Shown here piece by piece: positions 1 to 8,289 of a stretch of 14,150 nucleotides of DNA (position 1 is the first letter of the stretch; each line of letters begins with the position of its first letter). The notes below the pieces were generated by a model, which was not told where the DNA came from, made no database searches, and saw only the letters and a list, made by a program, of their open reading frames with translations. Made by a program: the position numbers and the translations under genes. Origin of the DNA: an uncultured Campylobacter sp. (lineage in GTDB: Bacteria > Campylobacterota > Campylobacteria > Campylobacterales > Campylobacteraceae). Location: the NCBI RefSeq assembly GCF_938040115.1, contig NZ_CALHXD010000155.1:1-14150 (forward strand), in the 5' to 3' direction.

Positions 1-2555
1 AAAATGTTTGCCGTGGAAATTGCCGGAGCAACCGAAGTAAAATATGTCGGCGGGTACTTTCCTTTTACGGAACCTTCTATATCCGCTTTAAAATTTCTAG
101 CCCCAGCCATTGCAACTTGTATATTGCCATTTGCTCCTGTTATTTGTGAAATTTTAAGGGTAATATCGTTTGCAGCTAAAATCCCCTGCAAATCAGTTAG
201 TCCAAGAGTTTGGCCAAAATCTACATTCATTTTATCTGCATAGATATTGCCAAGCACCGTTTGATGTGCAGTGCCGCCTTTGATAACAAAACTATCTTTT
301 ACGAGAGTTTCAATCGAATTTCCACTGCCTAATATAAATTTTTGAATATTGACGCTATTGTTAACAATGTTTACAGATCCCGCATGCTCGATATCAAACT
401 TTACTTCACCTTGAGTGTTGTTGTTTAAAAACGCATTAATTGTACCTTGCGTATTTAAAGTAGCGTTTAGAGATTGGTATCCTTGTTTCTCCATGGTAGC
501 CTGCAAATGATCTGCTGTCAAGTTTATATCCTGGATAGATAAAGCAGTGCCAGCAACTACGGTAGCTGATGATTTTTCGGACGTTCCTTTTAGATTAATA
601 GTAGAAAGCGACTCAAGTTTTTCGGAGTCTCCTGTGAAATCAAATCTACCAGCCGTAGTAATATCAAGATTTTGCAACGCTTTCATGTTATTATCGTTAG
701 CTTTAAATACGCTGTCTTTTTGAACGCTCACAATTTTCATGGCAGTAGCTTTTTCCGCCTCAAAGCTAAGACCTTTAGAAACAACATCCAAAGAGTCTAT
801 GTTAAGATTTATAGACGTAGCTTTATTTGCAGTAACCGTTGCTTCTCCAGACATAATACCTTTTAAATTAACATTAAGACTTGTGGCTTCTGCAGCGTTA
901 ATGCTTCCTAACTGCGTATCGTATTGGTTGTCATTAACATAGTTGATAGTTTTTAGAGCAGTAGAGTCTATTGTAATAAGATTACCGCCTTTAGTGTTTG
1001 TTATATAGTCTAAAGTATCCACCTTAGAATTTATAATATTTACTTTTGTATTAGGAGCTTGAGTATCTTTTAGACCTATAGTAAGTCTAACTACATCAGG
1101 CGATTTTTCCAAGTCAACAACAGCCGGGTTAAGAGGATTGGTAACTGTAGCATTTTTAAATATCAAATGCTCAACAGAAGTCGTAACAAGCTTTCTTGCA
1201 GTATCAAGACCACCTGTTAAGTTATCAAATTCTAAAGTATCATAGCCCTTTCCGCCATCAACGCGTAAAACACCGATAGTGCTTGCATCAATGTCTGCTT
1301 TAATAGTATCGTCAGCACTACCGCCTTTTATATTTTCCAACACTGATTTTGATTTAACCAAATCAGCAAGCAACTTGGCCTTCAATTCAGAAGCATCAAA
1401 GCTCTTAGTATTTGCAGCAACAGCAACATCTAAACTAGCATCACCAGAAACCTTAACATTTTCAGTATTCACATCTTTAATATAACTTGCTCGACCTTGA
1501 GTTTTGATATTTAAAGTCTCTATACCACTAAATGTAGTAGAAATAGAGTTTGAAAGCATACCGATAGGGGTGCTTGCGCCTACATTATCGAGTGTTAAAT
1601 TTTGAACATCGCTATTACCAGATATAGTGTTAGACTGATATGTTAGCGTTATATAGTCATTTCTGAGGTCAGCTACGCTAAAGTCAATAATATTGGCCAA
1701 ATTGATAACTCTAACAGCATTATTTCCATCAAGTTTGGCGCTCTTAAGACCGGTAACGCCGTTAGCATTAAACTCTTTAAGCGCTCCACCGTTATTTATT
1801 AGGTTTAAATTTTCTACATTTTTTAGCTCGCCTGTAGTAAATCCATTAAAATTTGTATTCATAGTAACGCTTAGAGTGTCGTTTCCTGTGCCACCGTCAA
1901 TTTTGTCCTCAGGATTAAGAGTATTTTCGGAAAATACAGAGCTTGCGACAGCTTTTATGACATCAGTTTTAGCTGTACCATTAACAGTATCCGCTGAAGT
2001 AGTAAGCGTATGAAAATCAGCATTTGCCATCTCGTCTACCTTGACTTTTTGCTCAGCTAAATTTGTAGAATTTGTAGTTCTAATTATCTCTTGGAATGGC
2101 GTATAGTTGTAATCGCCTGTACCGTTTTGACTGATATTTGAAATTTTCTCCGCCATATATTTAGAAATTTCGGTCTTATTCTCAAATACTTTTGCCGCTA
2201 CAGGATCTGCTGCTTTGGCTATTGCAGAAGTAGCTACGTCAAAAAGTTTTACGAGCATATCGCCTCTTGAGTTTCCGAGTTGAAGGTGTTTTACCCAGGC
2301 ATTAATACCGTCAGGGTCTTGAGAATAATCTTTGCCCAAGATGTTCTTGTAGACCATCTCTACAAAGTCTCTATCTTGATCTATGCTACCGCCGTAATAC
2401 GCTATAGCCGCATCCGATTTTAGCATATCATTAGCTATCTGCGCTTGAGTTTTAGTTGCTCCTGCGCTTACCCATGCGTTAAAGCCCGCGCCTTCGGGTG
2501 CGCGGTTAAATAACGCTACGTAAAGCTGTGCAACTTGTGCTTGTGTTACTGCCAT
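1..2555 (-). CDS. S-layer-like RTX/DUF4214 protein, N-terminal part (slp1, runs off left edge)
   Basis: I translated the minus strand by hand from the ATG at 2555 and found 851 codons with no stop, so the gene continues past position 1. Residues 1 to about 185 match the two plus-strand paralogues closely (MAVTQAQVAQLYVALFNRAP start; LGKDYSQDPDGINAWV near residue 75) and look like a DUF4214-type head with two related helical repeats. Two RTX-like spots follow (VNGTAKTDV; DGGTGNDTL near residue 230), then a long Asn/Thr/Ser/Lys/Ala-rich beta-type region unlike the bodies of slp2 and slp3. I saw no cysteine and no N-terminal signal peptide. This fits an S-layer or surface protein exported by the adjacent type I system, with the secretion signal at the unseen C-terminus. 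An AAGGAG ribosome site lies 6 nt before the ATG. AT-rich compared with slp2. The S-layer role is inferred. Confidence 0.88.
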   Translation of the reverse strand, partial: MAVTQAQVAQLYVALFNRAPEGAGFNAWVSAGATKTQAQIANDMLKSDAAIAYYGGSIDQDRDFVEMVYKNILGKDYSQDPDGINAWVKHLQLGNSRGDMLVKLFDVATSAIAKAADPVAAKVFENKTEISKYMAEKISNISQNGTGDYNYTPFQEIIRTTNSTNLAEQKVKVDEMANADFHTLTTSADTVNGTAKTDVIKAVASSVFSENTLNPEDKIDGGTGNDTLSVTMNTNFNGFTTGELKNVENLNLINNGGALKEFNANGVTGLKSAKLDGNNAVRVINLANIIDFSVADLRNDYITLTYQSNTISGNSDVQNLTLDNVGASTPIGMLSNSISTTFSGIETLNIKTQGRASYIKDVNTENVKVSGDASLDVAVAANTKSFDASELKAKLLADLVKSKSVLENIKGGSADDTIKADIDASTIGVLRVDGGKGYDTLEFDNLTGGLDTARKLVTTSVEHLIFKNATVTNPLNPAVVDLEKSPDVVRLTIGLKDTQAPNTKVNIINSKVDTLDYITNTKGGNLITIDSTALKTINYVNDNQYDTQLGSINAAEATSLNVNLKGIMSGEATVTANKATSINLNIDSLDVVSKGLSFEAEKATAMKIVSVQKDSVFKANDNNMKALQNLDITTAGRFDFTGDSEKLESLSTINLKGTSEKSSATVVAGTALSIQDINLTADHLQATMEKQGYQSLNATLNTQGTINAFLNNNTQGEVKFDIEHAGSVNIVNNSVNIQKFILGSGNSIETLVKDSFVIKGGTAHQTVLGNIYADKMNVDFGQTLGLTDLQGILAANDITLKISQITGANGNIQVAMAGARNFKADIEGSVKGKYPPTYFTSVAPAISTANI

Positions 2556-2561
2556 TAAGGA

Positions 2562-2567
2562 CTCCTT
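2562..2567 (-). promoter_or_regulatory. Ribosome binding site of slp1
   Basis: On the minus strand AAGGAG lies 6 nt upstream of the ATG at 2555. It fixes the start, which also agrees with the shared MAVT N-terminus of the three paralogues. Confidence 0.85.
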
Positions 2568-2617
2568 TTTAGTGTGTTTCTTGAGTTTTTGGGTATCTTT
2601 ACAGAATACTGTTGCTA

Positions 2618-2626
2618 ATTATAGCA
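2618..2626 (-). promoter_or_regulatory. Extended -10 promoter of slp1
   Basis: On the minus strand the sequence reads TGCTATAAT, an extended -10 box of sigma-70 type, preceded by a T-rich stretch as is common in Campylobacter, where the -35 box is weak. Transcription would start near 2611, giving a leader of about 55 nt. The same nonamer occurs upstream of slp3. The 111-bp gap between sapF and slp1 contains this promoter. It also contains an all-AT inverted repeat (2649-2667), probably too weak for firm termination, so read-through from the transporter operon into slp1 is possible. Confidence 0.75.
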
Positions 2627-2666
2627 TAAAAAATCACTTAAAACGTAAAAATTTAAAAAATAAATT

Positions 2667-3965
2667 TTACTTAAACGCTCTTTGCAAGTCCCGCATCATA
2701 TCAACCGATATATTAGAATTAAGCCACTGGATTTCCAAATATGCGAGAACCAAATTATAAGATGCCGTTAGCGCTTCGTTTCTGGTTTTAAAAACTCTAG
2801 CGCGAGCGTCAAATAAATTTACCGCATCTTTCAAGCCCTCTTCGTAGCCTCTTTCTATTGATTTTACGTAAAGCTCCGCATTTTCCAAAGAGCGCTTCAT
2901 TAACTCGCATTCGTCGATATAATTAAGATAGTTATTTATCGCTCTTTTTTGGCTGATCTCTATCTCTTTTTGAATATCTTTTTGTTGTTCGACACTAGCT
3001 AGTCTTAGTAGTTTACCCTCCTCTACTCTTGAGCTGGTCGCACCACCTGTATATAAAGGCAGAGTAAATCGCAACATAGTATCCAGCTTTCTTCTTCTGT
3101 CGCCCGAATAGTCGTTGTCTATGTAGTATAAATTTGCATAGCTGATACTAAAATCAAGCGTAGGGAGATGCTCGCTTTTTCTCTTTTTGTATTCTTGTTC
3201 TGAGATTTCGACGGCCAAAACGCTATCTTGAAATTTAAAATTTCTTGCTACGTCGCTAAAATTCGACAAATTTACTTTTTTGAAAAATTCGGTATCGATG
3301 TTTGAAAAGCTATCCTTCACCTCGATCTCTTGCCCGACTAGCTTTACTAGCTCTAGCTTTGCTACTTCGATATTTAGCTTAGCTTTATTTACGCCCAGCA
3401 ACGCCTCGTCTAATCTAACTTTAGATTCGAGCATATCCATTTTATTTACCAACCCGAATTCCAAAGACTTCTGCATTTGGTTATATTTGGCGCGGTTGGC
3501 TTCTTCGTAGCTTTGAGCAAGAGCTAGCGTCTCGGATGCGAAGGTGTAGTTAAAATACGCTTCTACGACCCTTTTTGCCAGTTCTTGTTTGGTATTTTCA
3601 TACATCAGCTCGTTGCCGCGCACCCTGATCTCTTCTTGATTTCTTTGATACCAGATTGCCGGCCTAAATACGCTCTGACTAAGGCTAACGCCTACTTTTT
3701 TATAGCTTTCGTTTATTTTTGATACTCTTCGCCTATCCATTCTGTCGTATTTTTCGCCGACATATGCAGCTTCGGCGTTAATAGTCGGCAAAAACATGGC
3801 CGTAGCTTGTGATAGCCTCTCTTGAGAGGCCATACTATTATACATGGTCATTTTAAGCTCATTATTATTTTCGAGCGCCATTTCGTATGCCTGAGAAAGG
3901 CTAACGCTTTGAGCAAAAGCTAAATTTGAAGCCAACAAGGCCGAAAGTAAAATTTTAGTCTTCAT
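2667..3965 (-). CDS. sapF: TolC-like outer-membrane channel of type I secretion (SapF type)
   Basis: A 432-residue outer-membrane efflux protein that would form the outer-membrane and periplasmic tunnel of the type I secretion system. It begins with a clear signal peptide (MKTKILLSALLASNLAFA, cleavage probably after residue 18). The mature part has two halves of alternating helical and strand segments typical of TolC/OEP proteins (about residues 22-210 and 230-425), including a long repeated Glu/Lys/Ala helical pattern. It is the last gene of the operon. Its ATG overlaps the end of the adaptor gene by 11 nt, and an AAGGG ribosome site sits 5 nt ahead, pointing to translational coupling. Gene order after the ABC and adaptor genes matches sapDEF of C. 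fetus, which is the basis for the symbol. The family is clear; export of S-layer proteins specifically is inferred from context. Confidence 0.9.
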   Translation of the reverse strand: MKTKILLSALLASNLAFAQSVSLSQAYEMALENNNELKMTMYNSMASQERLSQATAMFLPTINAEAAYVGEKYDRMDRRRVSKINESYKKVGVSLSQSVFRPAIWYQRNQEEIRVRGNELMYENTKQELAKRVVEAYFNYTFASETLALAQSYEEANRAKYNQMQKSLEFGLVNKMDMLESKVRLDEALLGVNKAKLNIEVAKLELVKLVGQEIEVKDSFSNIDTEFFKKVNLSNFSDVARNFKFQDSVLAVEISEQEYKKRKSEHLPTLDFSISYANLYYIDNDYSGDRRRKLDTMLRFTLPLYTGGATSSRVEEGKLLRLASVEQQKDIQKEIEISQKRAINNYLNYIDECELMKRSLENAELYVKSIERGYEEGLKDAVNLFDARARVFKTRNEALTASYNLVLAYLEIQWLNSNISVDMMRDLQRAFK

Positions 3966-5238
3966 TAAATGCCCTTTTAAACATATCTATAAACGGCTTT
4001 AAGACATACTCAAGCATCGTCCTATCGCCGGTTTTGATCATTACTTCGACCGGCATTCCCGGAACTATAAAAAAGTCATTTCTTTTAAACTCTTTCATGC
4101 CCTCTTCCGTAAGCTCGGCTTTAATATCGTAAAACGAGTGACCTGCATTATCCTGAATACTATCGGCCGATACGTACGTTACTTTACCTTCCATAACGAA
4201 GCTCGGCCTGTGCTGAAATGCGCTAAATCTAATATCGGCAAGCTGTCCCACATGCACCGTATCAATATCTACTACGTTTAGTCTAGCCTCTACGACATAG
4301 TCGGTCTCGTTCGGCACTATACTCATTATTCTCTCGCCGGGCCTTATTACGCCTCCGATAGTATGGAAGGCTAGCTCTACGACGCTACCCTCGACCGGAG
4401 ATTTTACGATAGTACGCTCGGATTGATCTTTTAAAGCATTATAACGCTGTTGCAGATCCACAAGACGAGTTTTAGCGTCTTCAAGCTTTTTTAATACATC
4501 CTCTTTAAAGGTTCTGTCTCTTAATATAATCTGAGCTTGCGTCTCGGTAACCTGGACGTTTAGTCTTGCTATCTCGGCCTTACCCGCAGCTATTTCGCCC
4601 TCGACCGCCGTTTTTTCTCTATTTAGGTCGCGTAGCCTGACTTTGTCTGCCAACTGTTCCTTAAATAGCCTCTCCCACTCTTTAATCTCTTCGTTCAAAG
4701 ATTTTATACGGTCTTGTTTGGCGCTTACTATCGCATTTGCGCCTTTGATTTGATTTTCAAGCTGTTTTATGCGTTGCTTTAGGATGGATTTTTCTTCATC
4801 CAAAAGCTTTTTTTGCGCATTAAATATACTCAACTGCCCGTCTATAGCCTCTTTATAGCCTTCGATTTGCTTTATTTCGTCACTAAATTTGACTTCCGTC
4901 GCATCGTCTTTTTGGGCTTCCAATCTAGAAACTATGACGCTGGTTCTTAAAAATTCTGCTCTAACTACGCTCATCTCGCTTTGCAAAGCGACATTTTTGA
5001 TCTCGACTAGCGGATCGCCCTCTTTGACCATATCTCCGTCTTTAACGAAAATTTTATCTACGACGCCACCCTCAAGGTGTTGGATGATTTTTTTGTTACT
5101 AACTACGCCTATTTTACCAGTAGCAACGGCGGCGCTATTAAGGGGCGCCATACCGAGCCAAATTCCAAAAACTCCGACTAGCAAAAATATAACGAACAAC
5201 CCAAAATTTACGGTGCCTTTTTCACTTTTAAGTATCAT
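3955..5238 (-). CDS. sapE: HlyD-family periplasmic adaptor of type I secretion (SapE type)
   Basis: Membrane fusion protein joining the inner-membrane ABC transporter to the TolC-like channel. Counting from the ATG at 5238 (427 residues), it has a short cytoplasmic tail and one transmembrane helix at about 12-33. A lipoyl/barrel-type half follows at 51-83 (IIQHLEGGVVDKIFVKDG), then a long coiled-coil hairpin at about 87-270. The returning half (TIVKSPVEGSVV) leads into a beta-barrel domain ending in the PGMPVEVMIKTGDR motif typical of HlyD/PrtE proteins. I prefer 5238 to the in-frame ATG at 5253 because GGAGGG (5244-5249) lies 5 nt before it and the upstream stop codon is 1 nt away, an ideal coupled junction. 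The longer start would add five residues (MRRAK). The stop overlaps the TolC gene. Confidence 0.92.
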   Translation of the reverse strand: MILKSEKGTVNFGLFVIFLLVGVFGIWLGMAPLNSAAVATGKIGVVSNKKIIQHLEGGVVDKIFVKDGDMVKEGDPLVEIKNVALQSEMSVVRAEFLRTSVIVSRLEAQKDDATEVKFSDEIKQIEGYKEAIDGQLSIFNAQKKLLDEEKSILKQRIKQLENQIKGANAIVSAKQDRIKSLNEEIKEWERLFKEQLADKVRLRDLNREKTAVEGEIAAGKAEIARLNVQVTETQAQIILRDRTFKEDVLKKLEDAKTRLVDLQQRYNALKDQSERTIVKSPVEGSVVELAFHTIGGVIRPGERIMSIVPNETDYVVEARLNVVDIDTVHVGQLADIRFSAFQHRPSFVMEGKVTYVSADSIQDNAGHSFYDIKAELTEEGMKEFKRNDFFIVPGMPVEVMIKTGDRTMLEYVLKPFIDMFKRAFNED

Positions 5239-5239
5239 C

Positions 5240-6973
5240 TTAGCCCTCCGCATCTTCTAGGCTTATACTATGCCTTTTTTGTTGTTCTGCAACCTGCGGT
5301 TGTTGCGCATTTGCCTTGCCGAGCTCAGCCAATACCGCATCTCTGGCGCCAAAGTACATCAATCTTCCCGCATTTAAAACGGCGATTTTATCAACCAAAT
5401 TTAAGATATTTAGTTTGTGCGTTATTAGTACTATAGTCGCCTTGCCCTTCATGGACGCAAGCGCGGCAAATAGCGCTCTTTCGCCCTCTTCGTCTAGGCT
5501 AGCGTTAGGTTCGTCCAGTACGATTATTTTAGGCTCCTTATAAAGCGCTCTGGCAAGAGCGACTCTTTGACGTTGACCGCCGCTTAGGCTGGCTCCGCCT
5601 ATGCCTATTTTAGTTTCATATCCGTCCGGCAAATTTAATATCATATCATGAACGTTAGCTAGCTTTGCAGCCCGCACGATCGCCTCGCTATCCAGTTCGC
5701 CGAATCTCGCGATATTTTCCGCAATATTTCCTTCGAAAAGCTCGACGTCTTGCGGCAAATACCCCACAAACTGACCCAAATGGTCGCTGTTGTACTGAGT
5801 AATATCGGCTCCGTCCACGCGCACTACGCCGTGAAATACCGGCCATACTCCCAGCATCGCTCTAGCTAGTGAGCTTTTACCTGCAGCGCTCGGACCGATA
5901 ATCGCGCACATATCTCCGCTTTTAAGCTCGAAATTTATGCCCATCAAAGTAGGTGCCTTACCGTGAGGCGGTACTAGGCTTATGGTTTCTAGGAAAATAT
6001 CGCCTTTTGGATCCGGAAGCTTAAGTTTTTCGTTGTCGGCAGGGAAATCCTCCAAAAACTGCGAAAGTCTAGCATAGCTCTCTTTGGTGTTTTTATAGCT
6101 TTTCCAGCTTGAGATCAAGATATCAAGCGGGGCTAGCGCGCGACCCATGATGATGGAACCTGCGATCATCATACCCGGATTCACTTCCTGCAAGACAACC
6201 AGATACGCGCCAAGGCCCAGCATAAGCGACTGGGAAACGACGCGAAATACCTTACTGATATTTGCGTACATTCCCGCCTTTACGCTAGACTCGGAGTGAG
6301 CTTCTAGAAATTCATTATGCTTTTTGTGCCAAATTTTCTTTAAATTTCCGTTCATACCCATGGCTTGGATGACTTCGGAATTTCTCAAATTTAGATCGAC
6401 AAAGCGGGTTTCGGCGCCAAAAGCGTCATTTGACCTTTTTAGTCCGTCTTTAGTCGCGCCTTCGTTTAAAAGAGCCAAAATAAACAAAACGATCGCAGCG
6501 GCAATACTAAAATATCCAAAATACGGGTGAAAGAAAAACAGTATCAATATATAAAAAGGTAGCCACGGCGCGTCAAGAAACGCAAACACGCCGTTAGTAC
6601 TGAGATATTGTTTTATGGTATTTAGATCTCTCATCGGCTGAGAAGATACCCTGCCAGGCTGCCTAGCCGAGAGTTTAAAGATCGCATCATACACTCTCTC
6701 GGACAGCCTTAAATCTATCTGGTTTGAAAAAACTACCAAAATTCTCGAACGTAAAATTTCGAAAAACATCATACATAGATATAAGAATATAACTATCAGC
6801 GTAAGGAAAAATAACGTATCAAGGCTTCTTGACGTTACGACCCTACCGTAAAGTTGTAACATATATAGAGGAGAAGTTAGCATCAAAACGTTTATGAACA
6901 TGCTGAAAATTCCAGCATATATCATAGCGTGTTTGGATTTTTTAATACTCTCCTTTAGTTCATTTACTTTCAT
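5240..6973 (-). CDS. sapD: Type I secretion ABC transporter, permease-ATPase (SapD/PrtD type)
   Basis: Inner-membrane engine of the secretion system, 577 residues, with the transmembrane part fused to the ATPase. Membrane helices are visible at about 15-40, 53-72, 128-150 and 153-170, with a further pair around 245-285. The nucleotide-binding domain has Walker A GPSAAGKSS (360-368), Q-loop YLPQDV (405-410), signature LSGGQ (463-467), Walker B IIVLDE (483-488) and the H-loop histidine in ITHK (519). All catalytic residues look intact. There is no N-terminal C39 peptidase domain, so this belongs to the PrtD/HasD/SapD group that exports uncleaved substrates with C-terminal signals, matching the slp proteins. 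The ATG overlaps the preceding SapC gene by 14 nt. The C-terminal tail after about residue 555 is Gln/Glu-rich and variable. Confidence 0.95.
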   Translation of the reverse strand: MKVNELKESIKKSKHAMIYAGIFSMFINVLMLTSPLYMLQLYGRVVTSRSLDTLFFLTLIVIFLYLCMMFFEILRSRILVVFSNQIDLRLSERVYDAIFKLSARQPGRVSSQPMRDLNTIKQYLSTNGVFAFLDAPWLPFYILILFFFHPYFGYFSIAAAIVLFILALLNEGATKDGLKRSNDAFGAETRFVDLNLRNSEVIQAMGMNGNLKKIWHKKHNEFLEAHSESSVKAGMYANISKVFRVVSQSLMLGLGAYLVVLQEVNPGMMIAGSIIMGRALAPLDILISSWKSYKNTKESYARLSQFLEDFPADNEKLKLPDPKGDIFLETISLVPPHGKAPTLMGINFELKSGDMCAIIGPSAAGKSSLARAMLGVWPVFHGVVRVDGADITQYNSDHLGQFVGYLPQDVELFEGNIAENIARFGELDSEAIVRAAKLANVHDMILNLPDGYETKIGIGGASLSGGQRQRVALARALYKEPKIIVLDEPNASLDEEGERALFAALASMKGKATIVLITHKLNILNLVDKIAVLNAGRLMYFGARDAVLAELGKANAQQPQVAEQQKRHSISLEDAEG

Positions 6974-8072
6974 TTTCTTTTTTACTTTCGTTTTCTAAAA
7001 TTCTACCCGCCAAATTTTCCAAATTCGTTAAGCTTCTAATGTGCGCATCTATTAGGCTAACATAGCCCTTTCTAACAAAATCGGCCAAAGTAGCGTCGTC
7101 AAGCTCGTTTAGTTTTTTTCTGCTCACGACAGAAAAGCCTTTGATTAAGGTGATTTTTTTATCGTTATCAGATACGGTTAGCTCTTTGTTTATCAAAATT
7201 CCAGCCTTTTTGATCTCTTCTAACGCTTTTTGCGTAGCTTCTAGCTGGGCATTGTAGTTTTGCATAGCGTTTATGGTGTTTTGCAAAAATTCGCTCGGCT
7301 CTTCGTTTTTCTTGAATAATTTTTCGCCTTTACCTTTTAGCTGAGGCGCATCCTCGTCTATACAAAGGATATTTTTATCCTCGACTTTAGCCAGAGTAAA
7401 AGGATAGTTTTGCAAGATCGCAGGTACGTAGCCTTTGTAGTTTTTATCTATTATTAAATTTTCATTTCTACCTAGCAGTACTAGCAGTTTAGGCACTACG
7501 TCGTTCGTGAAAACTATAGGTAGATCTTTCTCGCAGAAAAATGCCTCGCTCGCCACTATCTCCGCAAACGGGAAATTTGGTAACGCATCTTGGTGATAAG
7601 ACACTCCGTTATGTACTTCTGAATTTAAAGCAACTATTTTCATTTCAGTCCTTTTTTTAAAATTTTGAATCTCTATTTTTTTTGCTAAACTTAAGTTTTT
7701 GTCGATGCTTCTGAAGGTATATCCGCCGTTTTGCTGCAAAAATGCCAAAACATCCTCAAATTCGTTTATAAAAACGTCTCGGATTTCGTATCTTTTGATG
7801 TCGCTTTCTTGGATATAACCCCGCGCTTTATTCCTATTTCTTATAAAGGTGCTATTTAGCTCTTGCATGATCTTAGGTATATTTAAGGATTTCAAAAATA
7901 GCGATATGGAATTAGACTCCAAAATGTAGCCTAAAATTTCCATATCGTATTTTTGGGTTAGTGAACTTAAAATTTCAACATAAAGGTCTTTTTCGCTTTG
8001 ATCGGCAAAAAAGTTGCCCTTTTGTTTTATCAAAACCATTTCTGATTTTATTTCTCTAACCGCTCTACCCAA
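6960..8072 (-). CDS. sapC: SapC-family protein with N-terminal degenerate transposase-like domain
   Basis: First gene of the secretion operon, 370 residues. Residues 144-370 match the SapC family: EAFFCEKDLPIVFTND (176-191), LLGRNENLIID (199-209), GYVPAILQNYPFTL (214-227), LCIDEDAPQL (236-245) and a helical C-terminus. SapC is a cytoplasmic-looking protein of unknown biochemical role found beside S-layer export genes. Residues 1 to about 118 resemble an IS200-like Y1/REP-associated transposase: an MGRAVREI start, QKGN at 17-20, and NSISL at 54-58 where active enzymes have NHVHL. Both HUH histidines would then be lost. The start is a TTG with AAGG 6 nt upstream; the next ATG (8039) has no ribosome site and would cut the domain. 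A second good start lies at 7643, directly before the SapC part. The SapC assignment is firm; the transposase origin is my alignment by eye. Confidence 0.82.
   Translation of the reverse strand: MGRAVREIKSEMVLIKQKGNFFADQSEKDLYVEILSSLTQKYDMEILGYILESNSISLFLKSLNIPKIMQELNSTFIRNRNKARGYIQESDIKRYEIRDVFINEFEDVLAFLQQNGGYTFRSIDKNLSLAKKIEIQNFKKRTEMKIVALNSEVHNGVSYHQDALPNFPFAEIVASEAFFCEKDLPIVFTNDVVPKLLVLLGRNENLIIDKNYKGYVPAILQNYPFTLAKVEDKNILCIDEDAPQLKGKGEKLFKKNEEPSEFLQNTINAMQNYNAQLEATQKALEEIKKAGILINKELTVSDNDKKITLIKGFSVVSRKKLNELDDATLADFVRKGYVSLIDAHIRSLTNLENLAGRILENESKKENESK
7641..7653 (-). promoter_or_regulatory. Possible internal translation start for stand-alone SapC
   Basis: On the minus strand AAGGA (7649-7653) is followed after 5 nt by an in-frame ATG (7641-7643) encoding Met144. 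Translation from here would give a 227-residue protein, about the size expected for SapC proteins without an extension, and the SapC similarity begins exactly at this Met (MKIVALN). The full-length and short products could therefore both be made. Confidence 0.5.
7719..8072 (-). other. Degenerate Y1 (IS200-like/RAYT) transposase-like domain inside the sapC gene
   Basis: These codons give residues 1-118. The order of elements follows REP-associated tyrosine transposases: Arg-rich start, a strand ending in KGN, a helix (SEKDLYVEILSSLTQKY), a strand (MEILGYILESNSISLFL) at the HUH position, a helix with PKIMQELNSTF and basic RNRNKARG, then FINEFEDVLAFLQQN, resembling the helix before YIHLNP in such enzymes. 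The HxH motif reads SIS and I cannot assign a catalytic tyrosine, so no transposition activity is expected. DNA or RNA hairpin binding could survive, but that is speculation. Confidence 0.55.
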
Positions 8073-8110
8073 AATTTACCTTAACCAGTAACTAAAACAT
8101 CAAGAATGTG

Positions 8111-8116
8111 ATTGTA
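8111..8116 (-). promoter_or_regulatory. Candidate -10 box for the sapCDEF operon
   Basis: On the minus strand TACAAT is preceded by AT-rich, T-tract sequence (8117-8145) and lies about 40 nt upstream of the TTG start at 8072. It is a plausible sigma-70 -10 box for the four-gene operon. There is no convincing -35 box, which is usual in this genus. A motif call only. Confidence 0.35.
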
Positions 8117-8200
8117 ATCCTTTTATGCTTAAATAAATATTAAAAAGTGCCAGAGTAATTAATTTTATTTTTTAAGCTACAAATTCTATGGAATAGTTAT

Positions 8201-8210
8201 TGCTTATAAT
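8201..8210 (+). promoter_or_regulatory. Candidate -10 promoter of slp2
   Basis: TGCTTATAAT resembles the TGCTATAAT of the slp1 and slp3 promoters but has one extra base after TG. It lies 117 nt before the slp2 ATG, so the leader would be about 110 nt, against roughly 40-55 nt for the paralogues. A nearer alternative -10 is TACTAT at 8281-8286. Confidence 0.4.
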
Positions 8211-8255
8211 TCTGCTGTAAATGCTCGTTGTATTTTATGATTTTTTAGCCTAGAT

Positions 8256-8270
8256 ATCGTAATATACGAT
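8256..8270. repeat. Short perfect palindrome in the slp2 leader (first of two)
   Basis: ATCGTA and TACGAT form perfect 6-bp arms around a 3-nt spacer (ATA). It sits between the candidate slp2 promoter and the slp2 ribosome site. It could be an operator half of a pair or a small RNA hairpin in the leader. Confidence 0.5.
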
Positions 8271-8289
8271 GTTTGTGATTTACTATCAT

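Noticed and set aside
1..2555. Possible frameshift or pseudogene in slp1, since no closed minus-strand ORF is visible there
   Set aside because: Codon-by-codon translation from 2555 to the left edge shows no stop; the gene is simply cut by the window border.
2649..2667. Inverted repeat AAATTTA-5-TAAATTT at the end of sapF as a terminator
   Set aside because: The stem is 7 bp of A/T only and would be very unstable; probably AT-rich chance symmetry.
5236..5253. Upstream ATG at 5253 as start of the adaptor gene
   Set aside because: The GGAGGG ribosome site lies between the two ATGs and serves the one at 5238, which also follows the upstream stop by 1 nt.
8147..8152. TGGCAC on the minus strand, resembling the -24 half of a sigma-54 promoter before sapC
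   Set aside because: The matching GC of the -12 element is absent at the required spacing; the following sequence is all A/T.
8221..8253. Ten-codon ORF in the slp2 leader (possible leader peptide)
   Set aside because: No ribosome binding site before its ATG and no attenuator-like arrangement; expected by chance.
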